DNA from: Occallatibacter sp.
Lineage (GTDB): Bacteria > Acidobacteriota > Terriglobia > Terriglobales > Acidobacteriaceae
DNA length: 47,331 nt
Assembly: GCA_031296165.1 (NCBI GenBank)
Contig: JARLGF010000080.1
Coordinates: forward strand, 1 to 47,331
Direction of reading: 5' to 3'
The notes below the pieces were generated by a model. The model made no database searches. It saw nothing but the letters and a program-made list of their open reading frames with translations, and had not been told where the DNA came from. A program made the translations under genes and the position numbers. Positions 25,840-36,200 of this stretch are shown here, piece after piece. Each line of letters starts with the position of its first letter. The first letter of the stretch is position 1.

Positions 25840-27159
25840 ATGCAACCCCTGATCAAACCAATGCACGAATCCCCTGTCCGCCGCTCTCTGCCCGCCATCA
25901 ACTCCGCTGCCAATCCATGGCCCGCCATGAGACTCCTCCTTTGCGGAGCGCTCAGTCTGGCCCTGGCAGCTCTGTCCAGCGCCCAGCAGCCTCTGTCGCT
26001 CGCAGACGCCGGTCAGCGCGGCGCAGACCTCTATCGGCAAGCGGCCGTCACCGGCATGGTGCTCGTCGTCGTCCGCAATCGCGAGGTCCTGGTGAAGACC
26101 TACGGTGAGACGTTTCCCGGCAGCGGGCGCGCTCCGGATGCCAACTCGCTCATCCGTCTCTGCTCCCTCTCCAAAGTCTTCACCGCCGGCCTGCTGACGC
26201 AGCTCGCCGCTGAAGGAAAAGTCGGCCTCAGCGATCCCCTTCAGCGCTATGCGCCACCCGGAAAAACCGTTCCCCTGAGCGCTGACGGCAGACCCATCAC
26301 GCTTCTCAATCTGGCCACACACACCGCTGGCCTCCCGCGCGAAGTCAGCGCCTATCCCGCCAGAACGCCGCACTTCACTTTTCCGGACGAGGCCTTTCGC
26401 TGGACATGGCTGCCCAAGCAAAAACTCATCTCCACTCCCGGCACTGCCGCGCTTTACTCCAACATAGGTTTCGACCTGCTCGGCGATGCGCTCGCTTCCG
26501 CCTCCCACATGTCTTACGCCCAGCTTTTGCATGACCGCCTGCTGCAGCCGCTCACCCTGTGGGATACCACGCTCGTCCCGTCCAGCGAACAATGCGCCCG
26601 TATGTTGCGCGGGACCCGCGATGAGGGCCCTTGCACGGACACCCAACCCTCGGGTCCCAGCGGCGGCGTCTATTCCACTGCGACCGACATGGTCAAGCTC
26701 CTCCAATATCTCCTGCATGACCCGGGTTCTCCCGTCCAGCCCGCCGCGGCACTTGCCGTCTATCTCAAGCCGCAACAGCTCGTCTCCGTGCAGGGCCTGA
26801 ACCACGCCGGCGATCCCACCGGTATCGGTCTCGGTTGGATCCAGCTCGGCGACCCAGCCAACTCTTCCGTGGTGATGGAAAAAACCGGTGGTGGCGCAGG
26901 CTTTGAAACCTACATCGCCCTCAGTCCCCAGCGCCAGACCGGCATCTTCCTCGCCGTCACGGAGGGCAAAGGCAAGGCCAGCGTCGACTTCTATCAGGAA
27001 TCAAACAACCTGCTCACCGCGCTGGCCAACGTGCCTCCCCTTCCCCCAAAGGTCCATGTCACCCGCGCAGCCCGCATGAATCCAAAGGTCCACGTTCGGA
27101 AACACGCTACCAGGTCCACCAAAGCACAGAGGCACTCATTGGCAAGGAAACCTCGCTAA
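25840..27159 (+). CDS. Serine hydrolase of the beta-lactamase/AmpH family
   Basis: Periplasmic class C-like penicillin-binding or beta-lactamase-family enzyme. The catalytic motifs are complete: SLSK at Ser109-Lys112, YSN at Tyr206-Asn208 and KTG at 348-350. The arrangement and the GGGAGF after KTG resemble AmpH, a D-Ala-D-Ala carboxypeptidase/endopeptidase. A signal peptide (MRLLLCGALSLALAALSSAQQ) begins at Met30, so ATG 25927 is an alternative start; no clear ribosome binding site decides between 25840, 25861 and 25927. The C-terminal 40 residues are basic and low in complexity, with a repeated PKVHV, and lie outside the catalytic domain. It follows feoB by 64 bases but looks unrelated to iron uptake. 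Confidence 0.82.
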   Translation: MQPLIKPMHESPVRRSLPAINSAANPWPAMRLLLCGALSLALAALSSAQQPLSLADAGQRGADLYRQAAVTGMVLVVVRNREVLVKTYGETFPGSGRAPDANSLIRLCSLSKVFTAGLLTQLAAEGKVGLSDPLQRYAPPGKTVPLSADGRPITLLNLATHTAGLPREVSAYPARTPHFTFPDEAFRWTWLPKQKLISTPGTAALYSNIGFDLLGDALASASHMSYAQLLHDRLLQPLTLWDTTLVPSSEQCARMLRGTRDEGPCTDTQPSGPSGGVYSTATDMVKLLQYLLHDPGSPVQPAAALAVYLKPQQLVSVQGLNHAGDPTGIGLGWIQLGDPANSSVVMEKTGGGAGFETYIALSPQRQTGIFLAVTEGKGKASVDFYQESNNLLTALANVPPLPPKVHVTRAARMNPKVHVRKHATRSTKAQRHSLARKPR

Positions 27160-27476
27160 CCTGCTAACTCGCCAAATCCGCGCAGCGGAGCTAACTTGCT
27201 GTCTTTGTTCTCCATCGCGGCTCGCCAGCCCTTCTATAACCTGCGCGCCTTCCCTCTGATCGCAGGGTGCCCCTGGTCCGATTTTGAGACCAGGGAATAC
27301 AACCCGCACTATCCAGCCCTCAGCCGCACAAGTACGCCAGGCTATGAGAAACTAAAAGAGCACAAGCTCTCTGGCGCTGCCCACGAGTGCGCGCCCCAAC
27401 AACGAATCAACCCAGCCCCATCCGGCCGCCGCAGCCGATACCAGTCTGCGGCCCGCACATAGGAACCAGACCAACC
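27160..27476. other. Intergenic region before ABC-F gene
   Basis: This 317-base spacer has no supported gene. The 88-residue ORF drawn here runs through the palindromic repeat at 27271-27295. The ABC-F start has only a weak AGGA, 12 bases upstream. Confidence 0.6.
27271..27295. repeat. Intergenic palindromic element with GATTTTGAG core, copy 2
   Basis: CCCTGGTC and GACCAGGG form a perfect 8-base stem around CGATTTTGA. It shares the loop and stem position with the elements at 9300-9330 and 46951-46978, but the stem bases differ in a compensated way. Confidence 0.65.
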
Positions 27477-29075
27477 ATGCTCAGTGTCAGCAACGTCACC
27501 ATGCGCTACGGCGCCAAGATCCTCTTTGAGGATGTCAGCGTCAGCTTTGTCCCCGGCCGCCGCTACGGACTCACCGGACCCAACGGCTCCGGCAAATCCA
27601 CCTTCATGAAGCTGCTCACCGGCGAGCTCGACGCCCAGAAGGGCTCCGTCGTACGTCCGCGCAAGTTCGGTGTCCTCCGCCAGGATCAGTTCGCCTTTGA
27701 CGCCTATCGCGTCATTGACACCGTCATCATGGGCAACAAGCCCCTCTGGGCCGCCCTTGAAGAGCGCGACCGCATTTACGAAAAGCCCGAGCTCTCCAAC
27801 GCCGACGGCATGAGGCTCGGCGAGCTTGAAGGCGTCATCGGCGACGAAGACGGCTATACCGCCGAGGCCGACGCCGCCATCCTCCTCGACGGCCTCGACA
27901 TTCCCGAGTCCGTCCACGAGCGCAAGATGTCCGAGCTTCAGGGCGGCCAGAAGGTCCGCGTCCTCCTCGCCCAGGCCCTCTTCGGCAAGCCCGAAGCCCT
28001 GCTCCTCGACGACCCCACCAACTAACTCGATCTCGACTCCGTTCACTGGCTCCAGGACTTTCTCCTCGGCTACAACGGCACTCTCATCGCCATCTCCCAC
28101 GACCGCCACTTCCTCAACACCGTCACCACCCACACCGCCGACATCGATTACCAGACCATCATCACCTACACCGGCGGCTACGACGACATGGTGATGGCCA
28201 AAACCCAGATCCGCTCCACGCTTGAAGCCCAGAACGCCCAGCGCGAAAAGAAGATCGATCAGCTCAACGACTTCATCGCCCGCTTTGCCGCCGGAACCCG
28301 CTCCTCCCAGGTCACCAGCCGCCGCAAGGAGGTCGAGCGCCTCCAAACCAACGATCTGGCCCGCTCCAACATTCAGCGCCCCTACATCCGTTTCGACCAG
28401 GTCCGCCCCAGCGGCAAGCACATCCTCGAGTTCAAGCACATCACCAAGCTTTATGACGGCCACAAAGTCATCGACGGCTTCACCGCCAACGTCCTCCGCG
28501 GCGAGCGAATCTGTCTCATGGGCCGCAACGGAGCCGGCAAAACCACGCTCATCAAGAGCCTGCTCAACAACTATCCCGGCCTTGCCGACAAAGACTTCGT
28601 TCTCGACTCCGGCAACGTCTCCTGGGGCCACGAAGCCCACATCGGCTACTTCCCTCAGGACGTAGGCGCCACCATCGAGCCCGGTCTCACCGTAGCCGAG
28701 TGGCTCCACCGCTGGGACCCCGCCGCCCATGTCGAAGACATCCGCGGCATCCTCGGCCAAATGCTCTTCAGCGGCGAAGAAGGCGACAAGCAGACCAAGG
28801 CTCTCAGTGGCGGCGAACAAGCCCGCCTGGCCTTCTGCAAGCTGATCCTCACCAAGCCCAACATCCTCATCTTCGACGAGCCCACCAACCACCTCGACCT
28901 CGAAGCCATCAACGCCCTAAACATCGCTCTCCAGCGCTACGAAGGCACAGTCCTCTTAGTCACCCACGACCACGACTTGATTGACGAAGTAGCCACAAGA
29001 TTATGGAACTTCAAGGAAGACGGCATAGAAGACTTCCAGGGCCCCTACGCCGAGTGGAAAGGCATGCACAACTAA
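27477..29075 (+). pseudogene. ybiT: ABC-F ATPase (YbiT-like) interrupted by an in-frame TAA
   Basis: A tandem-ATPase ABC-F protein, a family of ribosome-associated translation factors. Module 1 has Walker A GPNGSGKST and signature LQGGQKVRV; module 2 has GRNGAGKTT, LSGGEQARLAF and LIFDEPTNHLDLE. The linker with KKIDQLNDFIARFAAGTRSSQ is typical of YbiT. The frame is open over 532 codons except for a TAA at 28023-28025 (codon 183), inside the first Walker B/D-loop, where the family reads DEPTNxLDLD and this gene reads DDPTN-stop-LDLD. The catalytic Glu is also Asp here. A TAC-to-TAA change would explain the stop. It may be a real mutation or an assembly error; the reading frame resumes exactly, with no other damage. 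Confidence 0.88.
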
Positions 29076-29144
29076 TAAAGAGCAGCAGCGGTCGGCTTCA
29101 GATTAGCCTCGTGATCCGAAGTCAAATTGCTTTCAAGCTCATCC

Positions 29145-31091
29145 TTAAGCGCCGAATATGGTTTCCACCGTTTGCGGTCCATCCTCGGCTGGAAACTTAA
29201 AGCGGAGATCATCCGGAGAGTTCTGCGCCGCCCAATCAACAACCATCTTTCTGATCGCGGAAATGACGTCATCTACCGTGGCATCATCATTCAGACCTTC
29301 GGTCGGGTGCATGTATGGACCAGAACTGAGACTGGTAAAGAGTTTTACTACTGCCTCTTGCAATGCGGGCGCATCCGATACAGCTCTGTACACAGCAATA
29401 GGTTTGTCCTTTCCTCCCTCCGGTAGCCCAAGCGTACGTTCAAAGTCGGGAACGCTAACCCGATGTTTAACGTCCAGCTTGGTCTTGCGGGCATCGCTCA
29501 CATATTGCGCGATTTTCCCATTCTCAGTCCACGCAGAGTTTTTTGCACCATCACTACGGATCGGAGAATCCGTATCGTGTAGCACGCCGAACGGTACCGC
29601 AAAATGAGCCAGTAGCTTGATCAGAGGACAGAGTAGCGCCTTCCCACGAGCATTCACAATCGTGACTTGCGTCGCCAACTGGTGACCTTTCTCAGCAATA
29701 GCAGAAATATAAGCAGCGAGCTCAGTGTCGCCTTCGACCAAGATCGGATATGAACCAAAGAACATCTCAGACAACGAAGCATCCAGTTGCAACAAAGCTC
29801 GGAGATTCTGCCGCTCATCAGGACTGAATTCTGCGGAATCAGCACGAAATGTCCGAGGGGTGGTATTGAGCCCGTCTCGTTCGAGCCTGACGATTGTTGT
29901 ATGGTCCTCCAGCGGGTTAATAAAGTAAGGGGAATGAGTCGAAAGCATTATTTGCCAATTGCCGTCTTTCGCCAAGTTGTAGAGGTAATTACGCGCTGCC
30001 CTGACTGCCATGGGATGAAGACAATTCTCAGGTTCATCAATCAGCAAAATATACCCCGGAAAAGTACCTGGTGCGCCTTCTTCGTCCTGCCCAGCTTTAG
30101 CAGCCTCTATCTGAGCTGAGAATCCCTCGATCAACTCCTGTTTGGGTTTTGCCTTGTTCTTCTCTTTTTCGAGGGAAGTGACCAACTTCTGAAGATTCTT
30201 CGCACGTTCAACTTCGGCTGCTCTTTGCCTCGTAATCTCACTGCGGACCTGGAGTAGAGCCCAGAACAAAGCTCTTCTTGAACCTGCCCCTTGTTGACGC
30301 AGACCAGTATCTGCAGTCCCCTCAATAAAACGAATGCTAGATCCATCGATTAGCGCCTTCGTTGCATCAAGTGCAGGCGGATCAATACCGATCTTTATGT
30401 TGATGGTAAGGTCAGGGAATACACCAGAAATTCCCGAGCCGACCCGTTCTCCGACTTGGTTGATCTCCTCTTGATATGCAGCAACAGGCTCCTTAGTTGA
30501 TTCGGCAACAGCTTCAAGGGCCTTCTTGAGTGCCGACCCGTCGGTCCCCTTCAGTAACTCCAATTGCTTCGCGATAGGCTCAAGTATGAGCTTCATCAAT
30601 ACGTCATGCTCACCGGCAGAGTCCTTGAGCGCATCAATTCTCAATGGTTGGGGTAGTCGAGAGTTGAAGACGTTGTCCGCTCCTCCTGCTTTCTCTTCAC
30701 TGTCCCAGCCACCACCCCCATCATTAAGTTCGGGATTCCAGGTCTGTCGTTCAGGTTTGGCAGAGGTCTTCCATTGCCATCGGCTGCGAACGATTCTCAA
30801 GCTGCCATCAATGATCTTCCATTTCTCATCGACATTCTCGATTCCCTCTGGAATATGAACCGACAATTCGACTTCGGGACACTGACCCTCGGGCGTCCAC
30901 TGGCACCTGTCCTGCTCACTCAACGCTTTGCTGGATTGTGCTAACTCATACGCACGCAAAATCGTCGACTTACCAGTATTATTTCTCCCCACAAGGCAGA
31001 CAATGTCGTCGAGTTGGACCGTTACACCTTGCGGACCGATACACCCGAGATTTCGAATCGTGATGCTCAACAGTTTTGAACGATCACACAT
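29145..31091 (-). CDS. OLD-family ATPase/TOPRIM nuclease, standalone
   Basis: A 648-residue protein with an N-terminal ABC/SMC-type ATPase (Walker A GRNNTGKS at residues 35-42; Walker B YILLIDEPENCLHP, then STHSPYF) and a C-terminal TOPRIM domain (ILVEGDTELAAY, and FGVLHDTDSP with the DxD). This is the OLD nuclease layout (overcoming lysogenization defect), many members of which act in anti-phage defence. There is no UvrD-like helicase next to it, so it is not a complete Gabija pair; it looks like a class 1 (standalone) OLD. Base composition is plainly less GC-rich than its neighbours and codon use is less biased, which suggests horizontal acquisition. It is flanked by housekeeping genes on both sides. 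Confidence 0.88.
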   Translation of the reverse strand: MCDRSKLLSITIRNLGCIGPQGVTVQLDDIVCLVGRNNTGKSTILRAYELAQSSKALSEQDRCQWTPEGQCPEVELSVHIPEGIENVDEKWKIIDGSLRIVRSRWQWKTSAKPERQTWNPELNDGGGGWDSEEKAGGADNVFNSRLPQPLRIDALKDSAGEHDVLMKLILEPIAKQLELLKGTDGSALKKALEAVAESTKEPVAAYQEEINQVGERVGSGISGVFPDLTINIKIGIDPPALDATKALIDGSSIRFIEGTADTGLRQQGAGSRRALFWALLQVRSEITRQRAAEVERAKNLQKLVTSLEKEKNKAKPKQELIEGFSAQIEAAKAGQDEEGAPGTFPGYILLIDEPENCLHPMAVRAARNYLYNLAKDGNWQIMLSTHSPYFINPLEDHTTIVRLERDGLNTTPRTFRADSAEFSPDERQNLRALLQLDASLSEMFFGSYPILVEGDTELAAYISAIAEKGHQLATQVTIVNARGKALLCPLIKLLAHFAVPFGVLHDTDSPIRSDGAKNSAWTENGKIAQYVSDARKTKLDVKHRVSVPDFERTLGLPEGGKDKPIAVYRAVSDAPALQEAVVKLFTSLSSGPYMHPTEGLNDDATVDDVISAIRKMVVDWAAQNSPDDLRFKFPAEDGPQTVETIFGA

Positions 31092-31351
31092 AAAGCTTTG
31101 ACCCTCGTCATCGTGCAGTATTGAACGCCGGACGGATCATACACCTTAACGGGCCAATTCACACGACTCGGAGGGTTAGACCCCCAGTAGCCACCCATAA
31201 ACTGGAGTGAACCCCGTCCTTCCGCAGTTTCATCGCAGCAAGGCTGGAGAAACACGAGCCGACCGAAATTATCCGCTCAACGGAACAACCCGCCAACCGG
31301 AAACTACCACCTAGGACGAGTGCCCCAGTTGACGAATCGACTCGTTGTGAA

Positions 31352-31723
31352 CTAGCTCTCTCCGCATGAGCCATCCGTAGAGATAACCGGGTATGTCGTT
31401 GGCGGATTTCCGCTCTCGATTCCCCGCAGCCAGGCCCCAATCTCCGTCCGCAGCGGCTCTATGGCAATTCCTCCAAACGACGCAGGATACGTGGCCAGCC
31501 GTCTCTGCACGCGTTGCAAAAGGGACTGAGTCCCCGCAACATTTCCTTGCTGCAAGTGATGAAACGCAGCCGCGACTTGGATAATGGCCTGCACAAAGCT
31601 CTTCTCTGGCTCAGGCAGGCGCAGCCACACCAGTTCCCAGTGCTCGTGCGCCTCAAAGAACTCCCGCCGCCCATAGCAGGCTAACCCCTCCGCCAACTCG
31701 CCGCTTTGCCAATCAAGAGACAC
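31352..31723 (-). CDS. DUF309-family protein
   Basis: A 123-residue helical protein with the DUF309 signature: GRREFFEAHEHWELVWL, then FVQAIIQVAAAFHHLQQGN. The HEHWE core is characteristic; function is unknown. I chose GTG 31723, which overlaps the last 11 bases of glgA in another frame, because the upstream part of the 149-residue track ORF simply reads through glgA. It is probably co-transcribed with glgA. Confidence 0.8.
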   Translation of the reverse strand: MSLDWQSGELAEGLACYGRREFFEAHEHWELVWLRLPEPEKSFVQAIIQVAAAFHHLQQGNVAGTQSLLQRVQRRLATYPASFGGIAIEPLRTEIGAWLRGIESGNPPTTYPVISTDGSCGES

Positions 31724-33173
31724 GCCGCCGCGCCACTTCCTCATACACCGCCGCATACTCCCGCGCCGGTTGCTCCCAGCTATAGTTCCGCGCCATGCCA
31801 TTCCGCATCAAGCGTTTCCACGCTTTCTTGTTTTGGAAGGCGTCAAGAGCACGGTCAATAGCCGCCAGCAAATCCGCCGCCTCGTACCCGTAAAACTTGA
31901 AGCCGGTCCCTGTTCCCTGCTCCGCGTTCCACTCCTCGATGGTGTCGTCCAGCCCGCCTGTCGCGCGCACCACGGGCACCGTTCCGTACTTGAGCGAATA
32001 GATCTGGTTCAGCCCGCACGGCTCATACTTTGACGGCATCAGGAACATATCCGCCCCGGCCTCGATCTTGTGCGCCAGCGCATCGTCGTATCGGATCTGC
32101 GCAGCCACATTCCCCTTGTTCCAGAACGCCCAGTCGCGGAAAAACTTCTCGTACACCGGCTCGCCCGAACCCAGCGCCACTACGGCCACATCGCGGTCCG
32201 ACAGCTTCGCCGCAATCTGCTCCACCAGGTCGAAGCCCTTCTGCGTGGCGAATCGCGAAACAATGCCGATCACCGGCGTCGATGCCGCCACCTTCTCCAA
32301 TCCAAACGCATGAAGCAGATCGGCGCGGCACTCCTGTTTCCCCGCCAGATTTTCCGGCGTGTAATGCGCCGCCAGGTTCCCATCCGTCGCCGGGTCCCAC
32401 TGCGCGTAGTCCACTCCGTTCAGAATCCCGCGCAGGTCCGCCGCCCGCCCCCGCAGTACGCTGTCCAGCCGCTCGCCAAACTCCGCCGTCTGAATCTCCT
32501 CGGCATATTTCCGGCTCACCGTGGTCAGCACATCGCTGTAAACCAGCCCCCCCTTGAGAAAATTGAAATCGTTGAACTGCTCCACCTTGTCCAGCGTGAA
32601 CAGGTCCCACGGAAATAGCAGTTGCTCGGTAGTCGACGGCGGAAATTTCCCCTGGTAGCCGGCATTATGAATGGTCAACACCACGCCCGCGTGATTGAGC
32701 ATCGGGTCTGCCGCGTACACCGTGCGCAGGTAAATGGGAATCAGCGCCGTCTGCCAATCGTGCACATGAAAAACCTGCGGCACGCCCAGCAGTTTCGTCG
32801 CCTCCAGCACCGCCCTGCAAAACAGCCCAAACCGCTCGGCGTTGTCCGGGTAATCGCCGCCCCTGATTCCGTAGAGTTCCTGCCGGTCAAACAGCTCCGG
32901 GCAATCCACAAAGTAGTACTGCACACCGTCCCGCTTGCCGCCGTCCACAACCCCCACAAACCGGTTGTAGTACGTAAAAGGAATGGTGATCGACCGTGCC
33001 GCGTATTTCCATTCGCCTTTGATGTGCGGCCGCACCCGCGCATAAAGCGGCAGGTATACCGTCACCTCGTGGCCCAGCTTCACCAGGTGCGGCGGCAGCG
33101 CGCCCACCACGTCGGCCAGCCCGCCCGTCTTGGCAAACGGCACACACTCTGAAGCTGCAAAAACGATATGCAT
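31713..33173 (-). CDS. glgA: Glycogen synthase (ADP-glucose type, GT5)
   Basis: Transfers glucose from ADP-glucose to glycogen. It has the GT5 hallmark KTGGLADVVGALP near residues 15-27, VFHVHDWQTALIP, LTIHNAGYQGKF, GIVSRFATQKGFDLV and the C-terminal nucleotide-binding SKYEPCGLNQIYSLKYGTVP. It is 486 residues long, typical for bacterial GlgA. ATG 33173 begins at MHIVFAASECVPF, with GGGAG about 8 bases upstream; the track start at 33299 adds 42 unlikely residues. It overlaps the DUF309 gene downstream. Confidence 0.95.
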   Translation of the reverse strand: MHIVFAASECVPFAKTGGLADVVGALPPHLVKLGHEVTVYLPLYARVRPHIKGEWKYAARSITIPFTYYNRFVGVVDGGKRDGVQYYFVDCPELFDRQELYGIRGGDYPDNAERFGLFCRAVLEATKLLGVPQVFHVHDWQTALIPIYLRTVYAADPMLNHAGVVLTIHNAGYQGKFPPSTTEQLLFPWDLFTLDKVEQFNDFNFLKGGLVYSDVLTTVSRKYAEEIQTAEFGERLDSVLRGRAADLRGILNGVDYAQWDPATDGNLAAHYTPENLAGKQECRADLLHAFGLEKVAASTPVIGIVSRFATQKGFDLVEQIAAKLSDRDVAVVALGSGEPVYEKFFRDWAFWNKGNVAAQIRYDDALAHKIEAGADMFLMPSKYEPCGLNQIYSLKYGTVPVVRATGGLDDTIEEWNAEQGTGTGFKFYGYEAADLLAAIDRALDAFQNKKAWKRLMRNGMARNYSWEQPAREYAAVYEEVARRRVS

Positions 33174-33217
33174 CAACCGATCTCCCAGCTCGATGCTATC
33201 AGCCGGCCGCGCTGCGT

Positions 33218-36200
33218 TTAGCGTGCAGCAGCCGCCACCCTCTCGTTGGCCAGTTGCTTCAGCCGCGGCAACATCGCATCCCCGTCCTTTGTTCCCCATG
33301 GCCCGTCCTGCTGCACCATGAAAATCAAAATCCGCCCTGCCTCCGTATCGATGTCCATCACATTCCGGTACGCGCCGTCATGGCCGAACCCGCTTTTTTT
33401 CACCGCCCAGCCAAAACCATAATCGGTCTTGCCCAACCCCCGATTCTCCCGGCTCGTCATCACCTGCAGCGCCGATGCCGAAAGATACCGCTTCCCATCC
33501 AACTCGCCACCATTCAAAATCATCCGGCTAAATTTCTCCAGGTCATCGGCCGTTGAAAACAACCCACCCGCAGGCATCGGAAAGCGGTGCACATGATCGT
33601 TCAGCGGATAGGTCAACTGGCTCACCGGAACCTTCATCAGGTCCTTGCTCTGCGCATCCAGTTTGTAACTCTGCGCCAGCCGTGCGATCTGCTCCTCGTT
33701 CGGCCAGAAAGTCGTATCCTTCATGCCCAGCGGATCGAACAGCCGCTCCTGCATGAAGCGCTCATATGGCTCCCCGCTCACCACCTCAATAATCCGCGCC
33801 GCCGTATTCAGTCCCTCATTCGAGTAGCGGTAATCCGTGTCCGGCTGAAACAGCAGCGGCTCCGTGGCAAAGCTGCGCACCTGCTCCTTCAGCGGCAGCA
33901 GGTCCAGCGCACCGGGCTCAGGCTGCGCCGCAGAGCGGAACGGCAGCCCGCTGGTATGGCTCAGTATCTCGCGCACCAGAATCGGATGGTTCGCCGGCGT
34001 CAGCTTCGCCGCCTTCGTTGAACCAGACGCCGCACCCGGCGTCGTTGCCTTCACCATCTGCCCTTTGAACTCCGGCAAATACTTCTCCACCGGATCGTTC
34101 AAACTCACCTTGCCTTCGTCCACCAGCATCATCAGCGCAGTCGCGGTCAGCGGCTTGCTCACTGAAGCAATCCAGAACAGCGCATTCTCCGGCATCGCCG
34201 CCTTCGCCCCCAGGTCGCGATAGCCCACGGCCTTCCGATACACCGTGCCGTTCTTGTTCGCAACCAGCGTCACCGCGCCGGCAATCGTATGGTTGTCCAC
34301 CAGCGGCTGCAAGTACAACGCAATCGGATCGCCTTCCTTCACCGCGTCCACCAGTTTGCCCAGCGCTCCCAATACCACAAAGTTCGTCATCTCCTGCGGT
34401 TTTGCTGCGGCAGTCAGCAAGGCGGTTTGCGCATCTTTCCAGCCGGCGGGAGCCATGCCACCCGGACGAAGATACCCGAGCGCCTCAACCCCCATCTTGC
34501 CCAGCTTCGGCCAATCGTTTATGCGATTCGCAGCCTCTTGCAACAAGGGCGAGCCAGCCGTCAGCCGGTCCAGTTCCGGTGCCGCGTTCACCCACGAGTG
34601 GAAGATTGACTCCAGCCTTTGCTCACTCCCCGCATCGCCATGCAGCGCGCCCTCTACCAGCGCATCAAGTTCGCGCCGCAGCGGAGGATCGGGCCGCAGT
34701 GCATCCACCAGCCGGTCCAGCGCCGTCAGTTGCGTAGTGTGCTGCTCCCTGTAACGCTCACCAAAATCCACCGGCTGCAGCGTCGAGGCAAACAGCCGCA
34801 GCGCCCCGTCCTGCTCCGTCCCCGCCAGTTGCCGCAGCCCCCGTTCCGGTCCGGAAATGTGCGTGAGTCCCTCCGCATCCAGGCGAACCGACTCCACCGC
34901 CAGCCTCCGATACAGATCCTCCGTATCCCTGTCTTCCGCCGGCGACCACAGCCGCTCCGCCACAACCGCAGCGCGCGGCCAAATCCGCGAGTCGATCGTC
35001 AGCGGTGAAATATGCTCGCCCCACATGCATGCCTCTCCGCCTAAAATCAGCTTCAACTGATCCGCAGTCAGATTCGCCCCTGCCGGAATCGGGTCGGTCT
35101 GAAATATCTGCGCCGCCGTGTACATGTGATCCAGATAGTAAGGCTGCGAATAGAACCCCCGGTGTCCCTGCTTGGCGGCGTTCACCAGAAATTCGTTGCC
35201 ATGCCAAACATGAATCACCACATCGGGCGAGATCGCAGGGTTCAGCACCTCGTCCCAACCCACCATCTGCTTGTGATGCCGCGCCAGAATCTTCTGCACG
35301 CGCGTGTTGAAGTAGGCCTGCAACTCCTGCGTCGTCTTCATGCCGTGCGCATCCATGAATGCCTTTATCTCGGGATTCGCGCGCCACTGCTTGCCATTGC
35401 TCTCGTCGCCGCCGACGTGCATGTATGCATCGGGAAACAGCGTGCCCATCTCGCCTAGAAACGCATCCAGAAAGCGATACGTCTTTTCGCTAATAGGATT
35501 CAGAGCCGCGTCGTGAATGCCAAACACATGCTGCACCGCGTAAGGCCCGGGAGCGCTGCCCAGTTCCGGATAGCCCACCATCCATGACGTCGAGTGGCCG
35601 GGAATATCGAACTCCGGCACCACGCGAATCCCGCGCGCCGCCGCGTAGGCCACAATCGCCCGCACCTGATCCTGCGTGTAGTAAAGTCCGTTTGACCCCA
35701 GCCCCTGCAGTTTGGGAAACACCTTGCTCTCGATGCGGAATCCCTGGTCTTCGCTCAGGTGCCAGTGCAGCACGTTCAGCTTCACTGCGGCCATTCCATC
35801 CAGTGTCCGGTAGATCACAGCAATGGGTAGAAAATGCCGCCCTGAATCCAGCATCAAACCCCGCCACGCAAATCTCGGCGCGTCTGCAATGTGCACCGCG
35901 GGAAAAATAAATCCATCCCCGGCCGGCTGCGCCAGTTGCAACAGCGTCTCCATGCCTCGCAGCGCGCCAATCGCAGTCTGCGCATGAAGCGACCCATGCT
36001 GCCCGTCCACATCCAGCATGTAGCTTTCATCGTCGCCCAACATCGGCACAGCAGCACCCAATGCATTCGCCACATCCACAGTCAGCGTTGCATCCTGGCC
36101 CGCGGCTGCCGGTTCCTTCGCCAGCGAGAGGCCCGTACGCATCTCCAGCCGGTTCAGCAACCGAACCACACCCTCGCTCGCCAGCGCACTGCCCTTGCCC

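Noticed and set aside
29145-31091. Gabija anti-phage system
   Set aside because: The GajA-like protein has no adjacent UvrD-like GajB; neighbours are an ABC-F gene and a DUF309/glgA pair.
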